A stretch of 64,000 bases of DNA from Deferribacteres bacterium (GCA_020633655.1 JACKDF010000004.1:62001-126000); one strand, 5' to 3'. Numbered from the stretch's first letter, positions 45,890-54,886 are shown. The notes: a model not told the origin generated them from the letters alone. Translations and numbers: made by a program.

Positions 45890-46789
45890 TCAATTTCTCC
45901 TCCCGGTCTGCTTCTTATACGTACTCTCAAAAATCTTGTCCGCGTTGCTTGCTTCAAAACCTTCCCGCCTTGCACTATTCTTGCCGTCGGCTTGCAGCAG
46001 CCGGCGTTCGGCAAACTCCACATAAGAACCGGAGATTTTTTTCACAACCGGCGTTTCGTTTGAGGAAGCAAATTCGGCGTCGATCATTTCGGCAACGGTT
46101 GAGCTTTGGATCAACAATCCGTCCTCGCTGGTTTTTATTTTTCCCCCGGAATCGTTGAGTTGGAAACCACTGTCTTCCAGGAAAGCATTAAATTGTGCAA
46201 TGGTGTTAAATCCGTCCGGAAGTGTGTGCACGCTTATAGTAAAGTGGTTGAGGTAATAGCGGTTGTAAATAACCCATGAAGCGTACTCACTTTTTTCCGC
46301 CAGTGTTTTGTAGTCCTGCCATGTGGGCGTGCGCCAAAGGGATTTATGCAGGAAATCATCCACCTGTTCTGCATTGTCAAGATTCAACAGATCCACCGGA
46401 TCCTGGGTAACTTCACTGGTATAGCTGCGAATGATAGCCGCGGTTTCCGCCGACAATTCATCGACCATGAGCTGGCTAATGAAAATCCGCGGATACTCGG
46501 GACGGGGAGGGGCGTACCAGTAGGCGTTCAGTTTTTTGACCGGGAAACGATAGAAATCCCTTTTCTCGTATCCAAGGTGGAGAAATATTTTTTCCAGGGA
46601 AGCAATGCCGAGATTTTCAACACCCATGGTGCGAAAAGCGATGTGATCATTTTGAATATCGTTTAAGGAATCGATGATCCCTTTTTCGATCATTTTATCG
46701 ATGATCGCCTGCACATCCGGTACCCGTTCGCGATAACGTGTCATCAGTCCGTCTAAAACAGCATCGAGAATTTTTATTTTGTCACTCAT
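45890..46789 (-). CDS. DUF1338-family protein, 2-oxoadipate dioxygenase/decarboxylase-like
   Basis: At 299 aa this matches the DUF1338 family, whose characterised members (HglS/YdcJ) are Fe(II) enzymes converting 2-oxoadipate to D-2-hydroxyglutarate in lysine catabolism. Candidate iron ligands are the His in NDHIAFRTMG, the His in YYLNHFTISVH and the Glu in ISGSYVEFAERR, in the right order and spacing for the family. It is shorter than HglS (about 460 aa), so its substrate could differ. RYRERVPDVQAI is the usual opening. It has no lysine-degradation neighbours. Confidence 0.82.
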   Translation of the reverse strand: MSDKIKILDAVLDGLMTRYRERVPDVQAIIDKMIEKGIIDSLNDIQNDHIAFRTMGVENLGIASLEKIFLHLGYEKRDFYRFPVKKLNAYWYAPPRPEYPRIFISQLMVDELSAETAAIIRSYTSEVTQDPVDLLNLDNAEQVDDFLHKSLWRTPTWQDYKTLAEKSEYASWVIYNRYYLNHFTISVHTLPDGFNTIAQFNAFLEDSGFQLNDSGGKIKTSEDGLLIQSSTVAEMIDAEFASSNETPVVKKISGSYVEFAERRLLQADGKNSARREGFEASNADKIFESTYKKQTGRRN

Positions 46790-47272
46790 GTTTTTTCCTG
46801 ATTACTTGTAATAAATGATGAAATTAGAGATGCAGCTGTGTTCTCCACAATATATGGAATTGAAAGAACAAATCAATTCTGGAAATTGAATTTATGGTAT
46901 GAAAAACCGGAGGATGCCTCACCTGGCGGGGCAGGTTGGGTACAAGATCCTGCACCATCTGTGTGAAACGTTGTTTTTTTTCAGGTAGCAAATATAGAAA
47001 TTTACTGCGTACATCATTAGCCAGAGTAAACAGCATGACACTGTTTAACGAATGATGTGAATTAAACCATGATAAATTGCTCAACGAAAAACAAAATTTT
47101 GTTTATGCCAAGGGGTAAAGGCGTGGAGATTCGCAGCGTTTTTTAAAAGCTTCTCTCAGCTTCGATGCGGCTATGTGTTTTCAAAATTCCATTTCTCGTA
47201 GCCTCAAAAAATAGTGGATTTTGTTTCGCCGGCCTTTGGCTCGGATAAAAGCATTCGGAATGACGCCTCTCC
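46790..47272. other. Intergenic region with one dispersed repeat
   Basis: No supportable gene lies here. An 86-codon minus-strand frame at 46824-47084 has no binding site or family resemblance. The right part contains the 'CGCAGAG' family repeat at 47107-47199. Confidence 0.5.
47107..47199. repeat. 'CGCAGAG' dispersed repeat, copy 2
   Basis: GCCAAGGGGTAAAGGCGTGG, AGATTCGCAGCGTTTTTTAA, TTCTCTCAGCTTCGATGCGG and TTTTCAAAATTCCATTTCT follow the same order as copy 1 at 25931-26030, with more substitutions. Confidence 0.6.
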
Positions 47273-47965
47273 CTATACGACAGCCCCAAACAATTTTCCA
47301 ATCAGCGCGGTTGCGGCCATTGCCAGGGCACCCCAAAATGTAACCCGCTCCATTGCGATAGAAATTTTGGCTCCGCCTGCTCTGGCGGACATTGCTCCCA
47401 ATAGTGCCAAACTCAGGAGTGATCCCAGCGATACGAACAGAATGGTGTTTGTGGCGGGACTGATTAATGTAATCAGCAGGGGCAATGCAGCACCCAGGGC
47501 AAAGGTCGCGGCGGAGGCAAAAGCTGCCTGAATTGGCCGTGCATGGTGGATTGTCGTCAAACCTAATTCATCGCGTGCGTGAGCACCTAACGCATCATGG
47601 GCCATTAATTGCGCTGCCACCTGTCCAGCCAGGGTTGCCTCCACTCCGCGGCTTACATAGATTTCTGCCAGTTCCTGTAACTCAAATTCATGATCTGCTT
47701 CCAGCTCGAGTCGCTCCCTTTCCAGATCTGCTTTCTCGGTATCAGCCTGTGAACTTACGGAGACGTATTCTCCTGCAGCCATAGACATTGCCCCGGCGAC
47801 TAACCCTGCAATTCCTGCGGTGAGCACATCCCCCCGCGCCGCATTTGCCGCTGCAACGCCAACAACAAGGCTGGCAGTGGAAACAATCCCATCATTTGCT
47901 CCCAAAACGGCTGCCCTCAACCATCCAATTCGTTCGGCGAAATGTTGTTCAATATGTCTGTTCAT
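47273..47965 (-). CDS. VIT1/CCC1-family transporter
   Basis: The 230-aa protein carries the VIT-family signature WLRAAVLGANDGIVSTASLV, the AGAMSMAAGEYVSVSSQ segment after it, and a charged cytoplasmic loop (ADTEKADLERERLELEADHE) that in VIT1 binds metal. Three further membrane helices complete the usual five. Family members export iron or manganese from the cytoplasm. It is followed on the same strand, in tight order, by no other metal-homeostasis gene; the upstream gene encodes a DedA protein. Confidence 0.9.
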   Translation of the reverse strand: MNRHIEQHFAERIGWLRAAVLGANDGIVSTASLVVGVAAANAARGDVLTAGIAGLVAGAMSMAAGEYVSVSSQADTEKADLERERLELEADHEFELQELAEIYVSRGVEATLAGQVAAQLMAHDALGAHARDELGLTTIHHARPIQAAFASAATFALGAALPLLITLISPATNTILFVSLGSLLSLALLGAMSARAGGAKISIAMERVTFWGALAMAATALIGKLFGAVV

Positions 47966-47997
47966 AGGTATAATCCCATCTGTATTTATCGATATTT

Positions 47998-48570
47998 TCA
48001 GAAAAACGATCGCTTCCCTTGTCTTTTTCTCCAGAAATGCACAACCCAGATAATAATCCCCAAAAGCACAATTGCGCTGATTATTTCGAGTTCAATGTGT
48101 TTTATGTCCTGAAGCAGATTTTCCAGGGCATACCCGGAATAATAACCGATCAAGGCAAAACAAACGGCCCAGATGAATCCCCCCAACAAATTTAATAAAA
48201 GAAATCGCGTAATACTAACTTGGCTTAAGCCAATGAAAAAGGGCGCGATTGTTCGCAAACCATACATGAACCGGAAACTGAGAATGAAGAAATTCTGGTG
48301 CCGTTTCAAGAGGATTTCAGGTTTTTTCACGTTGTTTTCCCAGTTTGGATATTTCGCAAGAAAGGCCTGCCCCTTAAATCGGCCAAGAAAAAAGAGGAAC
48401 TGGTCACACAAAAGTGTGCCGGCGAACCCCACGGCAATTGTTAAATAAATATTTAAATAACTTTGGTGGGCCATAAATCCGGCAATGAGCATTATTGTTT
48501 CACCTTCCAATAAGGTGCCGATAAAAAGCGCATAATATCCATAATTGCCAATGAGATTTTCAAGCGTCAT
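47998..48570 (-). CDS. DedA-family membrane protein
   Basis: The 190-aa protein has the DedA fold. Its N-terminus YYALFIGTLLEGETIMLIAG holds the conserved E-x-(x)-P/E region, and a second conserved block (FFILSFRFMYGLRTIAPFFI) carries the F.R...G.R motif needed for function. DedA proteins are involved in lipid transport across the inner membrane, with members acting as undecaprenyl-phosphate or phosphatidylethanolamine flippases. It is transcribed just upstream of the VIT gene with a 32-bp gap. Confidence 0.9.
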   Translation of the reverse strand: MTLENLIGNYGYYALFIGTLLEGETIMLIAGFMAHQSYLNIYLTIAVGFAGTLLCDQFLFFLGRFKGQAFLAKYPNWENNVKKPEILLKRHQNFFILSFRFMYGLRTIAPFFIGLSQVSITRFLLLNLLGGFIWAVCFALIGYYSGYALENLLQDIKHIELEIISAIVLLGIIIWVVHFWRKRQGKRSFF

Positions 48571-48587
48571 TGTTCTTGTCTATTCCG

Positions 48588-49292
48588 TCAGTTGGTTTTT
48601 TTGAGTTCATTGATTACTTCGATTTGAATTTCCTGTATTTCGACCAGTCGTTTCCATTGACTCAAAAGGATATGATCGATTTTCTCGTGTAGTTGTCTGA
48701 TTTCCAATTCTGCTTTCAAATTGACCCGGTAATCGTTTTCTGCCTGCAAGCGATCACGCGTTTCCTGTCGACGCTGGCTCATAATGATTACTGGAGCCTG
48801 GATGGCAGCAAGAGTGGATAAGACGAGATTCAATAAGATGTACGGATAAGGATCGAAGGGATTTTTGAGTAACAGAAAGGAATTCATGCCCATCCACAGA
48901 GCGAGAAAAGCGAGAAAGAGGATGATGAATGCCCAGCTTCCACCAATCGCGGCAATTTTATCCGCCAGCCGCTGGCCGAACGTTCTGTCTTTCAGCGATT
49001 CGTCAAAAATATTGACCGAGAGGGCTTCATGTTTCAGCAATTTATCCGAGACTTCCTGTTCCAGGCTGGATATTTCTCCCAATTCGTCTTGCAGGAGGGA
49101 ATTCACGTATTTTGTTCGATAGTTGTTTAAATCATTCGAACAGATGAAACCTTTCTCCGACCATTCAGGGAAATCGGATTTAATTTTTTGAACCACAGCA
49201 TTCCGTACCAATTCTGCAGGAAAAAGCTCGGATAATTTGTAGGTATTGCCACATAACTGACACGCATGTGCCGTCGTTTTTGCATGATGCAT
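48588..49292 (-). CDS. DUF1003-domain membrane protein
   Basis: The 234-aa protein has a short N-terminal Cys-containing zinc-ribbon-like segment (HACQLCGNTYKLSELFPAEL). The DUF1003 core follows, with FGQRLADKIAAIGGSWAFII, two membrane helices around LNLVLSTLAAIQAPVIIMSQ and QAENDYRVNLKAELEIRQLH, and a coiled-coil tail. The function of DUF1003 is unknown. It lies 17 bp upstream of the dedA-like gene and is probably co-transcribed with it. Confidence 0.88.
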   Translation of the reverse strand: MHHAKTTAHACQLCGNTYKLSELFPAELVRNAVVQKIKSDFPEWSEKGFICSNDLNNYRTKYVNSLLQDELGEISSLEQEVSDKLLKHEALSVNIFDESLKDRTFGQRLADKIAAIGGSWAFIILFLAFLALWMGMNSFLLLKNPFDPYPYILLNLVLSTLAAIQAPVIIMSQRRQETRDRLQAENDYRVNLKAELEIRQLHEKIDHILLSQWKRLVEIQEIQIEVINELKKTN

Positions 49293-49408
49293 AGATTTGC
49301 CTTTAACGGTTTGTTTATGGTATGTTTGAATCCCGTTGAAGACAAGTCAAAAATAACTATAGAATGATAAAACGGGATATCGTTTCAAGTTTGGTTCCCT
49401 TTACAAAT

Positions 49409-49966
49409 TTAATAAATCCATGGGATGAGTCTTTTGGTTTTCTCCATATAGCGCAGGTATTTGTTGCCGAAATGGTTTTTCAATGCAATTTCTTCGATAG
49501 AAATACGATAAAGAAAGACTGCAGTGATTGGGAAAAATACAGTCAGGAAACTGATCCAATTATCAAAGCAAAGTGATAAGCCGAAGAAGGATAGCAATGA
49601 TCCCGTATAGGACGGGTGGCGGAGGAATTTGTAAAGACCATGTTGAATTAAATTATGATTTTTGTCTAATGCTACAGAAACTGTAAAATATTTATTGAGT
49701 TGGATTATCGCGGTCCATCGAAGAATTAGCCCTAATATTATGAAAAGTATTCCCACGAAATAAAAAGCTTTCGGGTAGAAAGCAATAAAACCTTTACCGG
49801 AAAGTCCAAAATAGAGCCCCATACCAATCGCTACATTAATGATAATCCAGAGTAATTTTAATGAAGACTTATCTTTGTCGATTGATTCTGGAGCAGCTTT
49901 TTTGTGATAAGCTAAAAATACTTCCGAGAGAAACCAAAACGCTGATACCATTAATAATGCATTCAA
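49409..49966 (-). CDS. Isoprenylcysteine carboxyl methyltransferase (ICMT)-family protein
   Basis: The 185-aa protein has five hydrophobic helices and the C-terminal core of the ICMT/PEMT-like family: GLYKFLRHPSYTGSLLSFFG, FLYRISIEEIALKNHFGNKY and LRYMEKTKRLIPWIY. Such bacterial proteins bind S-adenosylmethionine and methylate small or lipid substrates; this one's substrate is unknown. A decayed relative lies at 37460-37684. It is followed by the bPH gene at 49982 on the same strand, upstream in transcription. Confidence 0.82.
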   Translation of the reverse strand: MNALLMVSAFWFLSEVFLAYHKKAAPESIDKDKSSLKLLWIIINVAIGMGLYFGLSGKGFIAFYPKAFYFVGILFIILGLILRWTAIIQLNKYFTVSVALDKNHNLIQHGLYKFLRHPSYTGSLLSFFGLSLCFDNWISFLTVFFPITAVFLYRISIEEIALKNHFGNKYLRYMEKTKRLIPWIY

Positions 49967-49981
49967 TTTTACTTTTCCTCC

Positions 49982-50398
49982 TCAAATGGGATCAAGATCA
50001 TTTCTGCCAAGTGCGTTGATAAATGCATTTTTATCTCTTGGCGATATCATTATTTCTTTGCCGTTTTCATAACAAATCAACAAACGATCCAGTGAAAGGG
50101 CAGGGCTCCCCAATGGGTTTCGCGTCTCTCGAATGACCGAAATATGCTCAATTGCAATTTTCCATTGAAGTGGTCCGCATTGAATAAGAAGTTCTTTTGC
50201 CGTGACTACATAGCGGGTGCTGAGGAATAACCAGAGGGGCAATGCCGCACCTATCGTAATGACAACCAGAGCGCTGAGCAGGTTTTCCAGGCTGACTGAC
50301 TTGTGAAGGAGTTGCAAAGCTGCGGCACAGGAAGCTACGATTACGGCAAATATTACAAGGAAAAGCCAGGTATCTGTTTTCGATTTAAAAACTTTCAT
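49982..50398 (-). CDS. Bacterial PH-domain (bPH_4/DUF1200-like) membrane protein
   Basis: The 138-aa protein has two N-terminal hydrophobic helices (TWLFLVIFAVIVASCAAALQ; LSALVVITIGAALPLWLFLS). A small beta domain beginning RYVVTAKELLIQCGPLQWKI follows, with SVIRETRNPLGSPALSLDRL and MISPRDKNAFINAL. This matches the bPH_4 family of unknown function. It is transcribed 15 bp upstream of the ICMT-like gene. Confidence 0.8.
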   Translation of the reverse strand: MKVFKSKTDTWLFLVIFAVIVASCAAALQLLHKSVSLENLLSALVVITIGAALPLWLFLSTRYVVTAKELLIQCGPLQWKIAIEHISVIRETRNPLGSPALSLDRLLICYENGKEIMISPRDKNAFINALGRNDLDPI

Positions 50399-50896
50399 GG
50401 GATTTTCTCTTTTGTTTTGAGTCCTGTCTTATGCAGAATAAACCTTTTTCCATCAATCCGTGCCAGTGCCAATATTCTGCGATGAACTACTTATCCTCTG
50501 TGATGTATCATGGAAAATTATTCCGAGTCCAAAATGCCTCAGGCATCGTAATAATGCCAAATCCATACAAATTCTAACGCACTGCCAGAAAACTGGCAAC
50601 AAGTTTGTGGGAATCACAGATATTTATAATCAAACTCTTCCGCAATTGCAATACAAATGATAAACGTAAAAAAATGCTTGTAAATACATTTTACTGTTGA
50701 AAATATAATTATTTATGCATAAAATTTATCGGCTTTCATTTTGCATCCGATATCTGAAATGCAATCTCCTCTGATAAACCTCACTCCTCAGGACTGAGGA
50801 ATCATTTTCCAAATGAAAATTGTGTGACTATGAACTGCTATAATTGGAATATTTCCACCCACTGAGATTGAACCAGGATTCACCCAGGAGCACATC
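50399..50896. other. Intergenic region with no recognised gene
   Basis: The stretch is AT-rich and lies between divergent genes, so it should hold both promoters. Short inverted repeats are visible (GCCAG/CTGGC around 50583-50597 and CTCAG/CTGAG around 50787-50798). No frame shows family resemblance. Confidence 0.5.
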
Positions 50897-51535
50897 ATGC
50901 GATACAACTCACATTTCAGGATGATACTTGCGGCCATATTCTTAAGCGTTGCGACTTTTTTTACCGGTTGCCTGCAACCAAAGCCAAGTTATCTTCCGCA
51001 TAATTCCGGACGTCCACAAAGCTATACACCGCGTTACACCGAAAACGGCGGAGATGAAGGCGTCCTTGATGCCTCAGCGACAAAAATTGAGAATTTTTCC
51101 GGCGGAGGCTATGCATTGAATTCATCGATTGTTGCGAGAAATCTTGCAACGGTTCTGCTGCCTTTTCTCGATACCCCGTACAAATACGGCGGTGAATCGA
51201 TCAAAGGCGTCGATTGCTCCGGACTTGTGAGAAAAGTATATATGGATGGATTTAACATTGAATTGCCGCACAAAGCCTCGTATCAGTACGCTCTGGGACA
51301 AAATATCGGAAAAAAGCTGTTGCTTGCCGGCGATCTTGTTTTTTTCTATGAGACGGAGGACAGAAGCATCGGTCATGTTGGAATTTATCTCGGCGAAGGC
51401 CGGTTCATTCACTCGATGGCCAAACGCGGTGTGGTAATTTCCCATTTGCAGGAAGATTACTGGAAGAAATATTACGCCGGTGCGAGGCGCATTTTCGGGA
51501 AAATAAAACCGACACGGCCAATACCGGAAAATTGA
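50897..51535 (+). CDS. NlpC/P60 (C40) lipoprotein, cell-wall hydrolase
   Basis: The 212-aa protein has a lipoprotein signal peptide ending TFFTGC (Cys25). After a low-complexity linker, the NlpC/P60 domain runs from about residue 80. Catalytic Cys107 is in GVDCSGLVRKVY, His160 in IGHVGIYLGE, and the third polar residue follows at FIHSM. Members cleave peptide cross-links of peptidoglycan, often between D-Glu and the diamino acid. The start has a CAGGAG site about 8 nt upstream. It stands alone, with repeats behind it. Confidence 0.9.
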   Translation: MRYNSHFRMILAAIFLSVATFFTGCLQPKPSYLPHNSGRPQSYTPRYTENGGDEGVLDASATKIENFSGGGYALNSSIVARNLATVLLPFLDTPYKYGGESIKGVDCSGLVRKVYMDGFNIELPHKASYQYALGQNIGKKLLLAGDLVFFYETEDRSIGHVGIYLGEGRFIHSMAKRGVVISHLQEDYWKKYYAGARRIFGKIKPTRPIPEN

Positions 51536-51610
51536 ACTTATTAATGTTAATGGATTCATAAACAGCGATTTAGCGTGGTTTATTCGTAACTATTCAGCCT
51601 GACTTGGAGA

Positions 51611-51691
51611 GAAATGGTCCCTGAGCTTGTCGAAGGGCCATTTCTCTCATGATGTAGTGCCGCTCCCGCTTCGACAAGCTCAGCGTCCGCT
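51611..51691. repeat. CCTGAGC-TTGTCGAAGG dispersed repeat, copy 3 (short form)
   Basis: GAAATGGTCCCTGAGCTTGT, continuing CGAAGGGCCATTTC, is itself a hairpin. TTCGACAAGCTCAGCGTCCG is the inverted right arm. It is shorter than the copies at 16165 and 25511 and closer to the CCCTGAGCTTGTCGAAGGG unit seen in many bacterial genomes. Confidence 0.75.
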
Positions 51692-51707
51692 AATGGCTGA
51701 GTAGTTA

Positions 51708-51803
51708 CGTTTATTCGTCCTTTGTGTAGAATTGATGATGGTAGAATTGACGATGGGCAGGGGATATCTCCTGCTCAATCCTTGTATTTATAAAAAAAGC
51801 AGG
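51708..51803. repeat. ~85-bp palindromic dispersed repeat, copy E
   Basis: The left end CGTTTATTCGTCC and right end TTATAAAAAAAGCAGG are degraded. The core ATGGGCAGGGGATATCTCCT, followed by GCTCAATC, is close to the GATATC-centred palindrome of copies B and C. Confidence 0.65.
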
Positions 51804-51882
51804 TTCGTTTTCGACACACTCAATCTCTTTGCGACGATTGTGCCCGTTGAAGCTTGAATCGCTCAATTTAGGTAGGAAAAAG

Positions 51883-53322
51883 TTGAAAAAAGGAACCGAA
51901 CTCGAACTCGAAATTGATTCGTTAGCCTTCGGGGCGGAGGGTGTAGCCCGCCACGAAGGCCTTGTTGTTTTTGTACCCGGCGGATTGCCGGGTCAACGTG
52001 TTTTAGCGCGTATTCAACGCAAACGCAAGGGCTTGCACTATGCCCGAATTCTGGAGGTTATACGTTCATCTCTGGAGCAAATTGCGCCGCGCTGCCAGCA
52101 TTTCGGGGATTGTGGTGGTTGCGCAATCCAGCATTACGAGTATGAAGCACAGCTCCGGCAGAAGCACACACAAGTCGTTGATTCCATTACGCGTCTTGGA
52201 AAATTGACCGACATTGATATCACCCCGGTTTTGCCCTCCCCCGATGTCTTCTATTACCGCAATAAAATGGAGTTTACTTTCAGTCGGTTGCGCTGGTTTT
52301 CAGCGAAAGAAATTGAAACAGGCGGAAATGATTTAAGTAAAGATTTTGCCCTTGGTATGAACGTGAAAGGTTTCTATAACAAGACATTGCATATACGGGA
52401 ATGCCACCTGCAAAGTGAGTTGTGCAACACAATCCGCAATGTTATTGCACTCTACTGTGCAGATTCTGCCTTGCGACCCTATACAACGGTCGATCATTCT
52501 GGCTTTTGGCGTTTTCTCGTCGTGCGTGAAGGAAAAAATACCGGTGAAAGCATGGTAAACCTGGTCACTGCCGACAGGGGAGAGAAGGGGCAGACTGAAG
52601 TAGATCGCCTAGCGGAAATTTTGAAAAAGGAAGTGCCTGAAATTACGACAATCGTGCACTCGGTTAGCAAGAAGAAGGCACAGGTTGCCACCGGCGATTC
52701 CTGCCGAACGGTTTACGGCCCCGGCTATATTACAGATAGATTAGGTGACTTTACGTACCGGATTTCAGCGAATTCCTTTTTTCAAACCAATACGCGTGGT
52801 GCAGAAAAACTCTACGAGCTCGTCGATGCTTTTGCCGGGTTGAGTGGCAGTGAAACAGTCTGTGATTTCTACTGTGGTGCAGGTTCCATAGGCATTTATC
52901 TCAGCAAAAAAGCCCGAAGAGTGGTTGGCATTGAAATCGTCGAGGCAGCAATTGAAGATGCCAAAACCAATGCGGCATTGAATAATGTGGACAATTGTGA
53001 ATTCCACTGCGGCGATATCAAGGATTTGCTGCTGCAGCAAAAACAGCTATTCGCAACCTCGGCACCCGATGTAGTTGTGCTTGACCCGCCGCGTGTCGGC
53101 TTACATCACAAAGTTGTAGCAGAAGTGGTTGCTTTAGGGGCAAAACGCATCGTTTACGTGTCCTGCAATCCCGCAACCTTCGCGCGCGATGCACGGATTT
53201 TTAGTGATAATGGCTATGAGCTGGCAAAAGTGCAGCCTGTGGATATGTTTCCTCATACAGCGCACATCGAGTTGGTCAGCCAATTCAATTTAAAATCCCG
53301 AGCCGTCAATGATATCGCTTGA
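51883..53322 (+). CDS. rlmD: 23S rRNA (uracil-1939-C5)-methyltransferase RlmD-type
   Basis: The TTG at 51883 follows TAGG and begins the TRAM domain; an in-frame TTG 54 nt upstream is rejected. The 479-aa protein has a TRAM domain (1-65) and a 4Fe-4S site formed by Cys71, Cys77, Cys80 (CQHFGDCGGC) and Cys174. The methyltransferase core follows, with DFYCGAGSIGIYL, DPPRVGL and the catalytic Cys in YVSCNPATFARD. RlmD-type enzymes methylate a uridine of 23S rRNA; RlmCD- or TrmA-like specificity cannot be separated by eye. The last 14 bp overlap the ylxR start. Confidence 0.9.
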   Translation: MKKGTELELEIDSLAFGAEGVARHEGLVVFVPGGLPGQRVLARIQRKRKGLHYARILEVIRSSLEQIAPRCQHFGDCGGCAIQHYEYEAQLRQKHTQVVDSITRLGKLTDIDITPVLPSPDVFYYRNKMEFTFSRLRWFSAKEIETGGNDLSKDFALGMNVKGFYNKTLHIRECHLQSELCNTIRNVIALYCADSALRPYTTVDHSGFWRFLVVREGKNTGESMVNLVTADRGEKGQTEVDRLAEILKKEVPEITTIVHSVSKKKAQVATGDSCRTVYGPGYITDRLGDFTYRISANSFFQTNTRGAEKLYELVDAFAGLSGSETVCDFYCGAGSIGIYLSKKARRVVGIEIVEAAIEDAKTNAALNNVDNCEFHCGDIKDLLLQQKQLFATSAPDVVVLDPPRVGLHHKVVAEVVALGAKRIVYVSCNPATFARDARIFSDNGYELAKVQPVDMFPHTAHIELVSQFNLKSRAVNDIA

Positions 53323-53596
53323 TAAAAAAAAACAACCCCATGTTCCGGAACGTACCTGCATTGGTTGCAGTGGCAAATTTGCGAAAGGTACACTTCTGCG
53401 CTTTGTCCTTGTCTCCGATGTACACATTGAAATCGATCCCAGGCACATCAAACCTGGTCGTGGTACCTATGTTTGTAAAAAGAAATCCTGCGCCGATCGC
53501 GTTGTGAAGCAAAAGAGGTTGCACCGGGCTTTCCGGTGCAAAGTTGGAGAGGATATTTACGAGCAATTTATGAAAGCCATGCAGTCCTATGAATAA
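53309..53596 (+). CDS. ylxR: YlxR-family (DUF448) nucleic-acid-binding protein
   Basis: The 95-aa protein carries the YlxR signature PERTCIGCSGKFAKGTLLRF, with PRHIKPGRGTYVCKKKSCAD and the two Cys-x-x-Cys-like positions. YlxR is a small RNA- or RNase P-interacting protein normally encoded between nusA and infB. Here it follows rlmD, with which it overlaps by 14 bp, and is followed by ylxQ, with an 8-bp overlap, but no nusA or infB is in the window. Confidence 0.9.
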   Translation: MISLDKKKQPHVPERTCIGCSGKFAKGTLLRFVLVSDVHIEIDPRHIKPGRGTYVCKKKSCADRVVKQKRLHRAFRCKVGEDIYEQFMKAMQSYE

Positions 53597-53909
53597 AGCG
53601 AAGATAAAAACCTTGCTTAACCTGGCGCAACGTCCACGAAAATTAGCCATTGGTTCTTCAGCCGTGGAAGCCAATTTGAAGAAAAAAAATGTTTCTCTCC
53701 TTTTATTGAGCGAAGATGCGGGCGCAAACCTTGAACGGAAACTGCAAAATCAAATAAATACGTTAGAATTGAAGTGCCCGATCATTCCCTTCCTGACCAA
53801 AGCCGAACTCGGTGAAATGCTGAACCGTCCTGACGTTGCCGTTGTCGGTGTTTTGGATAAAGATTTCGCGAATGGTATTTTGATGTACACGAAAAGCGAT
53901 GGCTCCTGA
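53589..53909 (+). CDS. ylxQ: YlxQ-type L7Ae/L30e-family ribosomal-like protein
   Basis: The 106-aa protein has the L7Ae/L30e fold pattern KIKTLLNLAQRPRKLAIGSS, KKKNVSLLLLSEDAGANLER and VAVVGVLDKDFANGIL. The usual kink-turn-binding segment is present, although YlxQ proteins bind RNA weakly. It overlaps ylxR by 8 bp, as in the standard ylxR-ylxQ pair. An inverted repeat AATCCCA/TGGGATT at 53912-53929 follows the stop but lacks a T run. Confidence 0.85.
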   Translation: MNKAKIKTLLNLAQRPRKLAIGSSAVEANLKKKNVSLLLLSEDAGANLERKLQNQINTLELKCPIIPFLTKAELGEMLNRPDVAVVGVLDKDFANGILMYTKSDGS

Positions 53910-54253
53910 TCAATCCCAATCCTGGGATTATACAGATAAAATCTTTTCAACGCTCTTCATCACTTCCCGTCTTTTTCCTTGAGATTTACCCCGGTTTTCT
54001 TATTATGAGGACAAAGTTTTTCCTCCATTAATCCAAATAATTGTTTAACTTTAAGCGCACATTTAAGCGAGCTTTTAATTGTGATCATAAAGCGAATCCA
54101 CTCTCAGGAACCGGTAGCGTCAAAAATCGCATAATAAAATGAAAAGTATATATGTTCTCAGACAAACAAGCCACAAGGGCGCTGGCTGCAAATTTTCATT
54201 TTGTAGTTATTCTGTAGCCTTGTCCCCAAGTGGGCAATTTTCGAGGAGAAATT
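53910..54253. other. Intergenic region before the molybdenum hydroxylase operon
   Basis: AT-rich, with no gene recognised. It presumably holds the operon promoter, but no clear operator or boxed promoter could be assigned. Confidence 0.4.
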
Positions 54254-54886
54254 ATGGATCACCCAAAAAACAAGAAGACGAATGAAACCAATCCAAAAGG
54301 AATTTCTCGCCGGGGTTTTTTAAAAGGATTGGGCGTTACTTCGATTGGTGTTGCAGCGGCACCAAAATCGGAATTACTTGCAAAGTTAGAAAAGACACCA
54401 TCGCCAAATGGCAAATTACTGGGGAAAGATGCAGTGATTATCACCCTCGAAGTGAACGGCAAATCGCTTCAAGTCGAGGTAGAGCCACGGTTTACTTTGG
54501 CAGAAGTCCTGCGTGATCATCTGAATTTAACCGGCACCAAAATAGGCTGCGAGCGTGGTGCCTGTGGTGCATGTACCGTTATCATGAACGGTGTAACGGT
54601 CAATTCATGCATGACTCTGGCTGTGGATGCCATCGGGCAGAAGATAGAAACCATCGAAGGGCTCGAAAAAGATGGGCACCTTTCCAAACTCCAGGAATCA
54701 TTTATTGAGCATGATGGTATGCAGTGCGGTTTCTGCACCCCGGGAATGATCATGAGCGCTAAAGATTTACTGGATAAAAATCCGCATCCAACGCGGGAAG
54801 AAGCGCAGGAAGCGACAGCGGGAAATCTGTGCCGCTGCGGAACCTATCCCAAAGTATTTGAAGCTATCGTCGCTGCAGGAAAATAA
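54254..54886 (+). CDS. Exported [2Fe-2S] subunit of a molybdenum hydroxylase (PaoA-like)
   Basis: The ATG at 54254 has GAGGAG 5 nt upstream; the in-frame upstream start at 54230 is rejected. The 210-aa protein begins with a Tat signal (SRRGFLKGLGVTSIG), so the folded complex is exported. Two [2Fe-2S] sites are complete: CERGACGACTV with a distant Cys in NSCMTLA, and QCGFCTPGM with GNLCRCGTYPK. It passes electrons from the Mo site to FAD. It is the first gene of a three-gene operon (Fe-S, Mo, FAD), the Pao order with the last two swapped. Confidence 0.92.
   Translation: MDHPKNKKTNETNPKGISRRGFLKGLGVTSIGVAAAPKSELLAKLEKTPSPNGKLLGKDAVIITLEVNGKSLQVEVEPRFTLAEVLRDHLNLTGTKIGCERGACGACTVIMNGVTVNSCMTLAVDAIGQKIETIEGLEKDGHLSKLQESFIEHDGMQCGFCTPGMIMSAKDLLDKNPHPTREEAQEATAGNLCRCGTYPKVFEAIVAAGK

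Larger units (their letters stand above)
51536..51882. other. Intergenic region made of two dispersed repeats
   Basis: It contains copy 3 of the CCTGAGC-TTGTCGAAGG repeat and copy E of the ~85-bp repeat, nearly end to end. The in-frame extension of rlmD upstream of 51883 lies partly beyond the repeats and has no binding site. Confidence 0.6.

Noticed and set aside
46824..47084. 86-codon minus-strand open frame in a gene-free stretch
   Set aside because: No binding site, irregular composition and no family resemblance; the neighbouring sequence is repeat DNA.
50399..50896. Possible small genes or an RNA gene in the gene-free stretch
   Set aside because: Only short inverted repeats and AT-rich DNA are visible; no tRNA cloverleaf or recognised riboswitch.
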